Shown: positions 7,725-16,149, numbered from the stretch's first letter. The stretch is DNA of 26,279 nucleotides from Planctomycetota bacterium (GCA_024277285.1 JAJRVM010000020.1:1-26279), one strand, 5' to 3'. Made by a program: numbers and translations. Notes: generated by a model not told the origin, from the sequence alone.

Positions 7725-9068
7725 ATGGCGGAATTGATCATCAGTGTATCGGGCCTTCGCGGTATTATCGGCGAGAACCTGACCCCCGACCTAGCCGCGC
7801 GGTTCGCATGTGCCTATGCAGCAGGCCAGGCCGAGGGGCCGTTGGTGTTGGCACGCGATGGCCGAAGTACGGGCAGTATGCTCGTCGATGCGATTCGCAG
7901 TACGTTGTTAGCCGTCGGGCGTTCCGTACTTGACGCGGGAGTAGCCGCCACACCAACGGTTGGCGTCTTAGTCCGGCAGCATAAAGCGGCCGGTGCGATC
8001 CAGGTCACCGCCAGTCACAATCCGCCCCAGTACAACGGTATCAAACTGTTTACGCATACCGGTCAAGTCCTGTCGGCCGTTGAGGGCGAACAGGTCGTTG
8101 AACGATTCCATCAAGGTGGAATCAACTGGGTTTCCTATGATCGGATCGGTCAGGCGAGCCAGGTTAGCGATACGTTGGGCCGTCATGCTGAGTTGGTGCT
8201 GGCCACCGTCGATCCGGCGGCGATTCGCAAGCGCGCCTTCCGCGTGCTGTTGGATTCGAACCACGGTGCCGGGAGCCGCCTGGGCGGACGTTTTCTGACC
8301 GACCTGGGGTGCGAAATCACGGTCGTTGGGGCCGATCCAAACGGGTTGTTCGCTCATCCTCCGGAACCGACGGCCGAGAACCTGGCCGGCATCTCCGAGA
8401 AGGTGGTGGCCGCCGGCGCGGATGTCGGTTTTTGCCAGGATCCCGATGCGGATCGATTGGCGCTGATTGATGAAACGGGCTGTTATATCGGCGAGGAGTA
8501 CACGGTCGCCATCTGTCTGGAGCAGGTGCTGCGGCAGCGCAAGGGCCCCGTCGTAACGAATTGTTCGACCAGTCGCATGGCGGAAGACGTGGCTACCAAG
8601 TACGGAGTTCCGTTCTTTCGATCACCTGTGGGCGAAGCCAATGTGGTACGGGTGATGCACGAGCAACAGGCGGGATTTGGCGGCGAAGGGAACGGTGGGC
8701 CGATCGATCCGCAAGTTGGTTTCATTCGCGACAGTTTCGTTGGCATGGCCTGGGTGCTGCATGCGATGGCGACGCGTGGCGAGCCGCTCAGTGCGCTGGC
8801 TGGCGAGTTGCCGCGTTACGAGATCTGCAAGACGAAGCAGAAGGTTGCGCGCGAGACGATTCCCGCGGCACTTGATGCACTTGAGCAGCATTTTTCCGAC
8901 GCGCGTGCTGACCGGATGGACGGGTTGCGTTTGGATTGGCCCGGGAAGTGGTTGCTGATTCGTGCCAGCAACACCGAGCCGATCGTGCGTATTGTCGCCG
9001 AGTCGGCTTCGGCCGCTGAATCACAGACGCTATGTGCAGAGGCAGCCAAAGTGATCGCCGGTGCGTGA
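7725..9068 (+). CDS. glmM: Phosphoglucosamine mutase-like phosphohexomutase (GGEGNGG type)
   Basis: 447 residues. Likely converts glucosamine-6-P to glucosamine-1-P on the way to UDP-GlcNAc, or acts as a phosphomannomutase. Motifs: the opening VSGLRGIIGENLTP (8-21); phosphoserine S97 in QVTASHNPPQYNG; metal loop D239-D241-D243 in CQDPDADR; sugar loop GGEGNGG (319-325); phosphate loop RASNTEP (413-419). The GGEGNGG loop resembles archaeal-type GlmM proteins more than the GGEQSGH of classical bacterial GlmM, so glmM is a family-based guess. GGGAG about 7 nt before the ATG supports this start; the frame is open upstream to 7608 without conserved sequence. It is convergent with serS, with a stem-loop and a short tandem repeat in between. 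Confidence 0.85.
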   Translation: MAELIISVSGLRGIIGENLTPDLAARFACAYAAGQAEGPLVLARDGRSTGSMLVDAIRSTLLAVGRSVLDAGVAATPTVGVLVRQHKAAGAIQVTASHNPPQYNGIKLFTHTGQVLSAVEGEQVVERFHQGGINWVSYDRIGQASQVSDTLGRHAELVLATVDPAAIRKRAFRVLLDSNHGAGSRLGGRFLTDLGCEITVVGADPNGLFAHPPEPTAENLAGISEKVVAAGADVGFCQDPDADRLALIDETGCYIGEEYTVAICLEQVLRQRKGPVVTNCSTSRMAEDVATKYGVPFFRSPVGEANVVRVMHEQQAGFGGEGNGGPIDPQVGFIRDSFVGMAWVLHAMATRGEPLSALAGELPRYEICKTKQKVARETIPAALDALEQHFSDARADRMDGLRLDWPGKWLLIRASNTEPIVRIVAESASAAESQTLCAEAAKVIAGA

Positions 9069-9113
9069 CGTTGGACGCAGCCGGTCGTGAAGCAGAAGGG
9101 TTGACCGCTGATG

Positions 9114-9164
9114 AACGCAAACAAACGCTGATAATCAGCAGGTTTCAAGGCGTTTGTTAGCGTT
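9114..9164. terminator. Long inverted repeat between convergent glmM-like gene and serS
   Basis: AACGCAAACAAACGC (9114-9128) and GCGTTTGTTAGCGTT (9150-9164) pair over 15 positions with one mismatch. The 21-nt loop begins with the small palindrome CTGATAATCAG. It lies between two convergent stop codons (9068 and 9250), so it may act as a bidirectional 3'-end structure. There is no clear T-run on either side. Confidence 0.4.
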
Positions 9165-9190
9165 AGGATTGGGCACGTTAGGATTGGGCG
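9161..9190. repeat. 15-bp tandem repeat, two copies
   Basis: CGTTAGGATTGGGCA at 9161-9175 is followed directly by CGTTAGGATTGGGCG at 9176-9190, with one difference at the last base. It overlaps the right arm of the inverted repeat. It is one of several 15-17 bp tandem duplications in this window. Confidence 0.85.
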
Positions 9191-9249
9191 AACACTGGCT
9201 CCGTTGGCGATTGTCGTTGCTTGGTGATGGTAGGCTCTATTGCGCTCAC

Positions 9250-10557
9250 TCAGCCAGCGGCACCCGATACGAGGTTGGCACCCGGCGCGATGCGGTCGGT
9301 GCCGACAACACTCTGGAGCACTTCGGGGACGAGGACCGAGCCATCGGCCTGCTGGTAGTTTTCCAGGATGGCGACTAATGCTCGGCTGATGGCAATGGCA
9401 GTACCGTTCAAGGTGTGGACCAGCTGAGTTCCTTTCTTGCCGCGTGTCTTGTAGCGGATATTCAGTCGGCGTGCCTGGTAGTCGGTACAATTGCTGGTGC
9501 TGGTAACTTCGCCCCATTGGCCTCCATCGCCGCGGCCGGGCATCCATGCTTCCAGGTCGAATTTCCGATAGGCGGGTCCGCCCAGGTCGCCCGTGGCGGT
9601 ATCGACGACGCGGTAGGGGATACCAAGTTCATCGAACAGGCGGCATTCCAGGTCACAGATATGATCGAGCATCGCATCACTCTGCTCGGGCAACGTGAAC
9701 GTGAACATCTCGACTTTGGTGAACTGATGCACGCGGTACAATCCACGTGAGGCGCGGCCTGCGGCACCCGCCTCGGTGCGGAAGCAATGACTGATCCCAC
9801 ACAATTTGATCGGCAGGTTTTCGGCCTCCAGCACTTCGCCCGCCATCAGTCCACCGAGTGTGATCTCGGCGGTGGCGACCAAGTTCAGGTTCGAGTTTTC
9901 GATGCTGTAGATTTGCGTTTCTGGCCCGCGCGGGATGTAGCCGGTTCCTTGCAGGATCTCGGTATAGGCGAGGTCAGGGGTCACGACGGGCGTAAAGCCC
10001 TCGGTCATCAGCAACCGTGTGGCGAACTGCTGCAGGGCCAACTCGAGCAGCACGGCTTCGTTCCTTAGGAAATAAAAACCGTGCCCGGCAATTTTCGCGC
10101 CCCCTTCAAAATCGATGAGATCGAGCTTCTCACCCAGTTCGACGTGATCGAGAACGGGGAAGTCAAACGTGCGCGGTTTGTGTTTCCCTTGACGCAGCTC
10201 GAGGTTCGACTTGTCGTCGGCGCCCACCGGGACGTCCGGGTGCGACATATTGGGGATCCCCGCCTGCAACTGAGCGACTTCCTTGTCCATGCGGTCGACT
10301 TCATCCTGGACCTGATCCTTTTGTTCCCGCAGTCTGCGGCCTTCTTCCTTGCGCGCTTCACGTTGTTCCGGCGGGGCTTTGCCGATCGACTTCGAGACTT
10401 CATTCGCCTGCCGATTCAGCTGTTCTACTTCCTTTTGTTTGTCGCGCCGCAGTAATTCCAATTCGATCAGCCGGTCAACTTCGGCCTCGACCCCACGGTG
10501 GGCACAATTCGTTTTGACGGCCTCGGCGTTTTCCACAATGAACTTGCGTTCGAGCAT
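9250..10557 (-). CDS. serS: Seryl-tRNA synthetase
   Basis: Class II aminoacyl-tRNA synthetase charging tRNA-Ser (and tRNA-Sec where present) in the cytoplasm. 435 residues, normal for bacterial SerRS. The N-terminal part (about 1-105) is the charged, heptad-rich coiled-coil tRNA-binding arm. The catalytic core follows, with the serine-binding TAE (229-231), motif 2 from FRTEAGA (259-265) through RASRGLYRVHQF, and motif 3 NGTAIAISRAL (384-394). I chose the ATG at 10557 because GGAG lies 6 nt upstream; a TTG five codons earlier overlaps that site. It follows the M20 peptidase gene on the same strand with an 85-bp gap, so the two may be cotranscribed. Confidence 0.97.
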   Translation of the reverse strand: MLERKFIVENAEAVKTNCAHRGVEAEVDRLIELELLRRDKQKEVEQLNRQANEVSKSIGKAPPEQREARKEEGRRLREQKDQVQDEVDRMDKEVAQLQAGIPNMSHPDVPVGADDKSNLELRQGKHKPRTFDFPVLDHVELGEKLDLIDFEGGAKIAGHGFYFLRNEAVLLELALQQFATRLLMTEGFTPVVTPDLAYTEILQGTGYIPRGPETQIYSIENSNLNLVATAEITLGGLMAGEVLEAENLPIKLCGISHCFRTEAGAAGRASRGLYRVHQFTKVEMFTFTLPEQSDAMLDHICDLECRLFDELGIPYRVVDTATGDLGGPAYRKFDLEAWMPGRGDGGQWGEVTSTSNCTDYQARRLNIRYKTRGKKGTQLVHTLNGTAIAISRALVAILENYQQADGSVLVPEVLQSVVGTDRIAPGANLVSGAAG

Positions 10558-10642
10558 AACGTTCTCCAGCAACGGGCCCCGTCAGAGGTCCGCTGCGGCT
10601 ATATGTTGGGTAACCAATCGAGCTGAATCCTGGCGGATCCGG

Positions 10643-12019
10643 CTACGCTTTGACGTTGATTCTTGCGAGTGCTTTCCAAAGGTGAGCGCTGGTCTTGATG
10701 CCACGATGGAAATCGGCCAGGCTGAACTTTTCGTTGGGACTATGGGTATTGTCATCATCCTGGCCCCAGCCCAACAGCAAGGTGTCGACGCCGAGTTGCT
10801 CGTGGAAGGTGGTCACAATGGGGATCGAGCCCCCTTCGCGGATGAATACGTGTGGGCGACCAAATCCCTGTTCGATGGCGATGGCGGTCGCTTCCATGTA
10901 AAGGCTGTCCAACGGTACCACCACACCGCGGGCAGAGTGCAGATCGGTCAACTCCATCTCGATACCGGGTGGACAGAGTGTTTCGAGCCGTGTTCGCAGG
11001 GCTTGCTGGATTTTTTTCGGATCTTGGTTGGGCACCAACCGAAAGCTGAATTTGACGCCAGCTTTCGAGGGTAAGACGGTCTTGGCACCGTCGCCCTGAT
11101 AACCGCCCCAAATACCGTTGATATCGAAAGTGGGACGTGCCCAACGCCGTTCGAGCGTCGTGTAGCCTTCCTCGCCAGTCACACCCTCTACGCCGACCTG
11201 TCGCATGAATGCCGACTCGTTGAACGGGAGCGACGCGAATTGTTCGCGCTCCGCGTCACTCAAGGGCATGACGTCGTCGTAGAAACCGGGGATCTGCACG
11301 CGTCCTTTCTTGTCGATTAAACTGGCCATCATGCGCGCGGCACAGTTTATCGGGTTGGTTACCGCGCCGCCAAACGTGCCCGAGTGCAAGTCTTGCTTGG
11401 GGCCATTTAGCTTCAACTCGAAGTAGGCGATCCCCTTGAGTCCGTAGGTGACCGCCGGTTGCCCTGGGCCGAATTGGGAGGAATCGCTTACCACCGCCAC
11501 ATCGCACGCCAACCGCTCGGGCTCGCGTGCAATCAAATCCTCCAACCCTTCGCTGCCCACTTCCTCTTCGCCTTCAATCACGAATTTCAATTGCACGGGC
11601 AACTTGCCGACCGTTTTCATCCACGCTTCGGCGCTCTTGATATGCGTCAGCATCTGCCCCTTATCGTCGGTGGCTCCGCGCGCGTAGAGATTCCCATTGC
11701 GCCGAGTCGGCTCGAACGGTGGGCTGAGCCATTCTTCCAACGGATCGGGTGGCTGGACATCGTAGTGGCCGTAGACCAGTACCACGGGAGCGCCGGGGAC
11801 CGGAGCTGATTCGGCGTAGACCACGGGGTTGCCTATCGTATCGAGCAACTTGGTCTCAAGGCCCATGCCTTGCAACTGGTCGCGGACCCATTCGGCCGCT
11901 TGGCGAATCTCCCTCTGGTGGAGCCCGTCGGTGCTGACGCTCGGGATGCGCAGCAACTCGCACAGTTCCTCTTCGAACCGGTCATGGTGATCCACCAGGT
12001 ATTGGTCCAGTTCCGTCAT
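10643..12019 (-). CDS. M20 family metallodipeptidase (CNDP/PepV-like)
   Basis: Cytosolic zinc dipeptidase of about 458 residues that hydrolyses dipeptides or related amide bonds. Metal and catalytic residues of the M20 family are in place: H85 and D87 in YGHYDVQPPDP, bridging D118 in RGATDDKGQ, the acidic EGEEEVGS run (149-156), D179 in VVSDSSQ and a late histidine in DDNTHSPNE. The inserted dimerisation (lid) domain contains DLHSGTFGGAVTNP. I chose the ATG at 12019, where MTELDQYLVDHHDRFEEEL matches the family N-terminus; GGAG lies 11 nt upstream, slightly far. An in-frame upstream extension to 12142 contains a hydrophobic FRTTWLWQFLAAVSF stretch, so an exported form cannot be fully excluded. 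Confidence 0.9.
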   Translation of the reverse strand: MTELDQYLVDHHDRFEEELCELLRIPSVSTDGLHQREIRQAAEWVRDQLQGMGLETKLLDTIGNPVVYAESAPVPGAPVVLVYGHYDVQPPDPLEEWLSPPFEPTRRNGNLYARGATDDKGQMLTHIKSAEAWMKTVGKLPVQLKFVIEGEEEVGSEGLEDLIAREPERLACDVAVVSDSSQFGPGQPAVTYGLKGIAYFELKLNGPKQDLHSGTFGGAVTNPINCAARMMASLIDKKGRVQIPGFYDDVMPLSDAEREQFASLPFNESAFMRQVGVEGVTGEEGYTTLERRWARPTFDINGIWGGYQGDGAKTVLPSKAGVKFSFRLVPNQDPKKIQQALRTRLETLCPPGIEMELTDLHSARGVVVPLDSLYMEATAIAIEQGFGRPHVFIREGGSIPIVTTFHEQLGVDTLLLGWGQDDDNTHSPNEKFSLADFHRGIKTSAHLWKALARINVKA

Positions 12020-12273
12020 GTTGATGCCATCTCCGTTGTTGGGAAGAAAGTGTGTGAAAGAAACCGCCGCGAGAAACTGCCACAACCAGGTTGTGCGGAA
12101 GAATCGCAAGAAAGAGCCTTTCCGATCACCGATTCGGTACAATATAATGACGCGAGCCGAATGCGACTATTCGGGGTGAGGCGGAAACTCGTACCCACGT
12201 TGGGGGAGGCGGTTCGTGTGTCGGGCTCCTTGTCCGTTGTTGTTTGGACTTGGGTTTGACACCGTAGGGCTGT

Positions 12274-12365
12274 GTCTTGGCGGCTTCGCCGCCGATTCGT
12301 GAGTGGGTCTTGGCGGCTTCGCCGCCGATTCGTGAGTGGGTCTTGGCGGCTTCGCCGCCGGATCT
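12274..12365. repeat. 33-bp tandem repeat of hairpin units upstream of clpS
   Basis: A 33-bp unit beginning GTCTTGGCGGCTTCGCCGCC starts at 12274, 12307 and 12340; the third copy diverges after the hairpin. Each unit carries a perfect 6-bp hairpin, GGCGGC-TTC-GCCGCC. The array lies between the divergent M20 peptidase and clpS starts, so transcripts reading into clpS from upstream would carry three adjacent hairpins. Confidence 0.9.
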
Positions 12366-12445
12366 GGAGTGATCTGAGCGGCTATTCGGTGCCTGAACAG
12401 GAATTTGGGCGGTTTTGTTTTTCTTGGCGTCTCCGGGGAGATTCT

Positions 12446-12808
12446 GTGGTGGCGGATGACCAGCAGACAACCATTGCTGATGAGCCGTTAGTCGAGACGA
12501 TGCGTCGGCGTCGTGAGAAACGAGCGCAAAAGCCGAAGCGGCAACCGCGGTATCACGTGATTCTGTGGGATGATGACGATCATTCGTACGAGTATGTGAT
12601 TACCATGGTACGAACGCTGTTCGGGCATGACGTCACCCGCGGGTACGAGATCGCCAAGGAGGTGGACGCTCGCGGACGCGCCATCTGTCTAACGACCACA
12701 CGCGAGCATGCGGAGCTGAAGCGGGACCAGATTCACGCATACGGCAAAGACGCACTCATCGCACGGTGTGCCGGTTCGATGACCGCGTCGATCGAACCGG
12801 AGCCATGA
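12446..12808 (+). CDS. clpS: ATP-dependent Clp protease adaptor ClpS
   Basis: Adaptor that binds N-degron substrates and delivers them to the ClpA or ClpC unfoldase. About 120 residues: a charged flexible N-terminus (EPLVETMRRRREKRAQKPKR) followed by the ClpS core from residue 34: PRYHVILWDDDDHSYEYVI, then FGHDVTRGYEIAKEVDARGR, and the ending KRDQIHAYGKD..C.GSM.ASIEPEP. The DDDDHS segment sits where E. coli ClpS has its substrate-pocket NDDYTP. The ending matches the style I know from planctomycete ClpS proteins. GGGGAG is 5 nt before the GTG at 12446; a second GTG follows at 12449. The frame is open upstream only because the 33-bp repeats lack stops. A methylthiotransferase gene follows on the same strand. 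Confidence 0.88.
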   Translation: MVADDQQTTIADEPLVETMRRRREKRAQKPKRQPRYHVILWDDDDHSYEYVITMVRTLFGHDVTRGYEIAKEVDARGRAICLTTTREHAELKRDQIHAYGKDALIARCAGSMTASIEPEP

Positions 12809-12949
12809 TGACGCGAGTCGCTCTGGCACGCTCGGTTGCCGTTCTTGCTGGCCAATCGCCGCGACTGGCTGAGCGGAAGCTCTTTCCTTACTATGGGGGG
12901 CACTCGTTCTCGCCACGCCCGTTCTCATCTTACCGCGAATGCGATATCG

Positions 12950-14233
12950 ATGCCTCCAAAGCTCAAGACGATCACACTTGGCTGCAAGGTCAATCAATAT
13001 GAAACGGAGTTCCTTCGCCAGGGGTTGATTGGGATTGGCTACGAAGACGCCGCGCGCGATGAGGTCGCTGACCTGTGCGTGGTGAATACCTGCACGGTGA
13101 CGCGTGAGGGGGATTCCAAGAGCCGCCAGATGATCCGCCGTATGGCGCGCGAGAACCCCGGCTCGCGCATCCTGGTGATGGGGTGCTATGCGACGCGCGC
13201 TCCAGAAGAGGTGGCCGCATTGCCGGGCGTGGCCGAAGTCGTCACCGACAAACGCGAACTGCCTGATCTGCTAGGGCGATTTGGAGTGGTCGATATCCCC
13301 ACTGGGATCGATCAGTTTGGTAGCCGGCACCGGGCCTACATGAAAGTGCAGGACGGCTGTCTGCTGCGGTGCAGTTATTGCATTATTCCGCAGGTCCGCC
13401 CACATGTCTTCAGCCGACCAGTTCCTGAGGTCCTGGACGAAGCGCGCCGGTTGATCGCCAACGGGTACCGCGAGCTTGTTCTTACGGGAGTGCACCTAGG
13501 ACACTATGGCGTTGAAAAGAACCGGCATAGGCCGAAGTCCGAGTGGGTTCGGCTTTCCCATTTAGTACAGCAATTGGCTCAGATAGAAGGTGATTTTCGT
13601 ATTCGCTTGTCGAGTATCGAAGCGACGGAGGTGACGCGCGAGTTGATCGCTACCATGGCCGATTTCCCCGATAAGATTTGCGCTCACCTGCACATCTGTT
13701 TGCAGAGTGGATCGGACCGGATTTTGCGCAAGATGCGCCGGCGCTGGTCAACACAACTGTTCCTGGAGCGGTGCGCACTGATTCGCGACGCACTGACGCT
13801 CCCCGCACTGACCACGGATGTCATCGTCGGCTTTCCCGGCGAAACCGACGAAGATTTCGAAGCCACATGCCGCGTGGCACGCGCCGCAGGGTTCTCCAAA
13901 ATCCACATCTTTCCGTTCAGTGCACGTCAGGGCACTCCGGCCGCTGAAATGCCCGACGCGTTGCCAAAACGTGTGAAGACCGAGCGTGGTAAGCAGCTCG
14001 CTGAGCTGGAAAACGAATTGCGCGGAGATTACTTTCGGCAACTAGTGGGCCAAAAGCTGCGCGTGTTGGTCGAGTCCGAATCCAAGTCGGTTTCCGGTCA
14101 GGTGGTCGGGACGGCGTGCCGCTACGCTCCCGTCACGTTGCCATGCAAAAGAGCTCAATTGGGCCAACTGGTCGATTGCGTTGCCGATGCCTATGAGGGT
14201 GGGAAGCTGAGAGTATCGGCTGGATCAGCTTAG
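12950..14233 (+). CDS. mtaB: MtaB-type tRNA methylthiotransferase (radical SAM)
   Basis: Radical SAM enzyme of the MiaB/MtaB/RimO family. MtaB adds a methylthio group to t6A37 in tRNAs decoding ANN codons. 427 residues: an N-terminal UPF0004 domain with three cysteines for the auxiliary cluster (C12 in TLGCKVNQYE, C48 in VNTCTVT, C79 in VMGCYA); the radical SAM motif C137-x3-C141-x2-C144 in DGCLLRCSYC; a late IFPFSARQGTPA segment; and a C-terminal TRAM-like RNA-binding domain (about 365-425). TLGCKVNQYE and the NTCTVT-then-SRQ pattern fit MtaB better than MiaB or RimO. I chose the ATG at 12950 on family grounds, as no clear Shine-Dalgarno precedes it; the frame is open to 12836. It lies 141 bp after clpS. 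Confidence 0.88.
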   Translation: MPPKLKTITLGCKVNQYETEFLRQGLIGIGYEDAARDEVADLCVVNTCTVTREGDSKSRQMIRRMARENPGSRILVMGCYATRAPEEVAALPGVAEVVTDKRELPDLLGRFGVVDIPTGIDQFGSRHRAYMKVQDGCLLRCSYCIIPQVRPHVFSRPVPEVLDEARRLIANGYRELVLTGVHLGHYGVEKNRHRPKSEWVRLSHLVQQLAQIEGDFRIRLSSIEATEVTRELIATMADFPDKICAHLHICLQSGSDRILRKMRRRWSTQLFLERCALIRDALTLPALTTDVIVGFPGETDEDFEATCRVARAAGFSKIHIFPFSARQGTPAAEMPDALPKRVKTERGKQLAELENELRGDYFRQLVGQKLRVLVESESKSVSGQVVGTACRYAPVTLPCKRAQLGQLVDCVADAYEGGKLRVSAGSA

Positions 14234-14596
14234 TCGCGCGTCAATCGAGCTACCAGCTGGGGAATTGCTAGCCGGTTCGCACTGCGTGCAGTGTGCGGCG
14301 GTGTGATGGCGGGGCGTTTGGTAGTGATAAGCCGATCGAGGTGTAGACCGCGTACGAGCATGCAGTGGCACACGCGCGCGCGCCGCTGTTCGTGTGGCGC
14401 AGTGCGCTACGCAACTATCGGGTGGTCGAAGCGGTCCATTGCAGACCTTGAAGAGACGCGAAATCACGTTATTGCTAGCACACAATTCGATCTTCCTGTG
14501 TTTTGCCGGTTTTGCTACTCTCCCGCCACGTTGCAGCGATATCTCTTGTTGGGGATCGCGTCGAGATAACGTGGTCAGGTCGTCAAGGAGGAAGAC
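14234..14596. other. Intergenic region before the secreted SPOR-like protein
   Basis: No gene is supported in these 363 bp. A small palindrome, CACTGCGTGCAGTG, near 14279-14292 could form a short hairpin after mtaB, without a T-run. A GC-alternating CACGCGCGCGCG stretch lies near 14370. The last bases hold the strong AAGGAGG ribosome site (14585-14591) of the next gene. Confidence 0.4.
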
Positions 14597-15754
14597 ATGA
14601 AAACGCACGCGGGACGAACAGGCTGGTTGGTCATGACCAGTCTGCTGACCTTATTGCTGGTTACGAGCATCACATCGGCCGGATCGCCCTGGAAGAAGCT
14701 GATTCCGTTCAAGTCGGTTGATGCCAATACGGCGAAATCGTATTGGCTGACCGAAGACCAGGGGCCATGGTTGATTTTCGCGACCTCATTTGCCGGTTCT
14801 GGCGCGGAGGACGAGGCGCACGATTTGGTGTTGGAATTGCGTAAACGCTACAAGCTGAAAGCGTACATGCACAAACGCCATTTTGACTTTTCCGAGCCGG
14901 TGTATGGACGTGGGCTGAATCGATATGGTGGACCACGCAAGATGAAGTACCGCAATGCGGTCAGTTTTGACGAGATCGCAGTCTTGGTTGGCAACTACAC
15001 CGCTTCAGATGCTCCTGGTGCCGAGGGAGACCTGCAGCGGATCAAGACGGTCAAACCCAACTGTCTGGCGATTGTCGGCAACAACAAGAAAACAACTACG
15101 CAGCGTTTCACGATTCTGCGGGAAATGCAGCGGATGGTGCAAAAGGACCCCGACAAGCACAAGGCCGGGCCGATGCGGCGCGCTTTTATCGCTCGCAACC
15201 CGATGCTTCCGAAAGAGTTTTTTGTCGGCGCTGGGCTTGATCCGTTCGTGGCGAACATGAACAAGCGTGTCAAACATAGCTTGCTCGATTGCCCTGGCAA
15301 ATACACGGTCCGAGTCGCGGCGTTTCGCGGCAAATCGCATTTTGTGGGCGAGGAGGACGCGAAGGATACCAAACGCAGTTTGCTCCCAGGCCTGCCCGGT
15401 CGCCGGAAGCCAAGCGAGTTGGAGATCGCCGCGGATAAAGCTCATCGGCTGACCGAAATGCTGCGTGAGAAAGGGATCGAAGCGTACGAGTTTCATGATC
15501 GGTTCGAGAGTGTCGTGACGATCGGCAGTTTCGCTTCCGTGGGGAACAAATTACCGGACGGTCGCATCGATTTGCATCCGCAGATTCATCAGATCATGCA
15601 ATCGTACGGCGCCGATCGTCAGCCATTGCCTGGGCAGAAGACGCAGGGCGTGCGTCCGCGTTCGCTCAATGGGATCTCTTTCGACATCCAACCGCTTCCG
15701 GTAAAAGTACCACGCCGTTCGATTGGCGCGGACTTTGCCGCCGGCAACCGATAG
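14597..15754 (+). CDS. Secreted protein with two SPOR-like modules, function unknown
   Basis: 385 residues with a perfect AAGGAGG five nt before the ATG. Residues 1-28 form a signal peptide (basic start, LVMTSLLTLLLVTSITSA, likely cut after A28), so the protein is exported. Two segments look like SPOR repeats. Residues 57-150 contain GPWLIFATSFAGSGAEDEA, then LELRKRYKLKAYMHKR and IAVLVGNY. Residues 235-335 contain KYTVRVAAFRGKSHF, then ADKAHRLTEMLREKGIEAYE and FESVVTIGSF. SPOR domains bind denuded peptidoglycan glycans; the resemblance here is by beta-alpha-beta pattern and sequence feel, not a search. A Pro/Arg-rich tail ends the protein. I believe it is a conserved planctomycete hypothetical. 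A role at the cell envelope is inferred. Confidence 0.8.
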   Translation: MKTHAGRTGWLVMTSLLTLLLVTSITSAGSPWKKLIPFKSVDANTAKSYWLTEDQGPWLIFATSFAGSGAEDEAHDLVLELRKRYKLKAYMHKRHFDFSEPVYGRGLNRYGGPRKMKYRNAVSFDEIAVLVGNYTASDAPGAEGDLQRIKTVKPNCLAIVGNNKKTTTQRFTILREMQRMVQKDPDKHKAGPMRRAFIARNPMLPKEFFVGAGLDPFVANMNKRVKHSLLDCPGKYTVRVAAFRGKSHFVGEEDAKDTKRSLLPGLPGRRKPSELEIAADKAHRLTEMLREKGIEAYEFHDRFESVVTIGSFASVGNKLPDGRIDLHPQIHQIMQSYGADRQPLPGQKTQGVRPRSLNGISFDIQPLPVKVPRRSIGADFAAGNR

Positions 15755-15827
15755 GTCGCAGGGTAGCACTGGCATGATGAAACGGTGGGTGTTTGGTGAA
15801 ACTGGAGGGAATTCGTGCTCAGGGCTT

Positions 15828-15936
15828 GCTACGCCCCTGGGCACTTGATGAGTCTCGCAGCAAACATCAGGTGTCACAGCGCACTTCTCCGACGCCAATG
15901 CCACAGATCATCGACCGTTTTTTGGCCCGGAGGGCC
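15828..15936 (+). repeat. Dispersed repeat, copy A
   Basis: Shares long stretches with 22876-23002 in the same orientation: GCTACGCCCCT, GCACTTGATGAGTCTCGCAG, GCCAATGCCACAGATC, ATCGACCG, and the terminal hairpin GGCCCGGAGGGCC. Copy B has a small extra duplication of CCAATGCCA. Similarity may extend weakly upstream (GAAACTGGAGGGAA versus GTGAACTGAGGGAA). Confidence 0.85.
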
Positions 15937-15990
15937 GGCATCCTCTGCGTTGCAGGCCGTTGCCTTGTCGCAACCTAATCCACGAAGCGC

Positions 15991-16149
15991 TCTTCTTTGC
16001 CCGTAATCTTCTTTGCCCTTGAACAAGGCGGCTACGCAGCGAAAGCAGCGCGCCATTGGTACCGATTTCGTAGTGTGGACCCGTCAAATGCTGGGCGCTG
16101 CTGGCTGTTCTCCTTGAAGGGCAAAGAAAATGACGGGCAAAAAAGAAGA
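15991..16149. repeat. Inverted-repeat element, copy 2 (TTTGCCC half-site family)
   Basis: Left arm 15991-16028 (TCTTCTTTGCCCGTAATCTT, then CTTTGCCCTTGAACAAGG) and right arm 16105-16149 (TGTTCTCCTTGAAGGGCAAA, then GAAAATGACGGGCAAAAAAG) are reverse complements of each other with few changes. They bracket about 75 bp. The right arm matches the left arm of the element at 5376 almost base for base, inverted. Confidence 0.75.

Noticed and set aside
12019..12142. Signal-peptide-like N-terminal extension of the M20 dipeptidase
   Set aside because: Hydrophobic stretch noted, but the family N-terminus begins at MTELDQ and no ribosome site supports the upstream start.
12126..12470. Minus-strand frame across the 33-bp repeats
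   Set aside because: Exists only because the 33-bp unit is a multiple of three without stops (repeated GGEAAKTHSRI).
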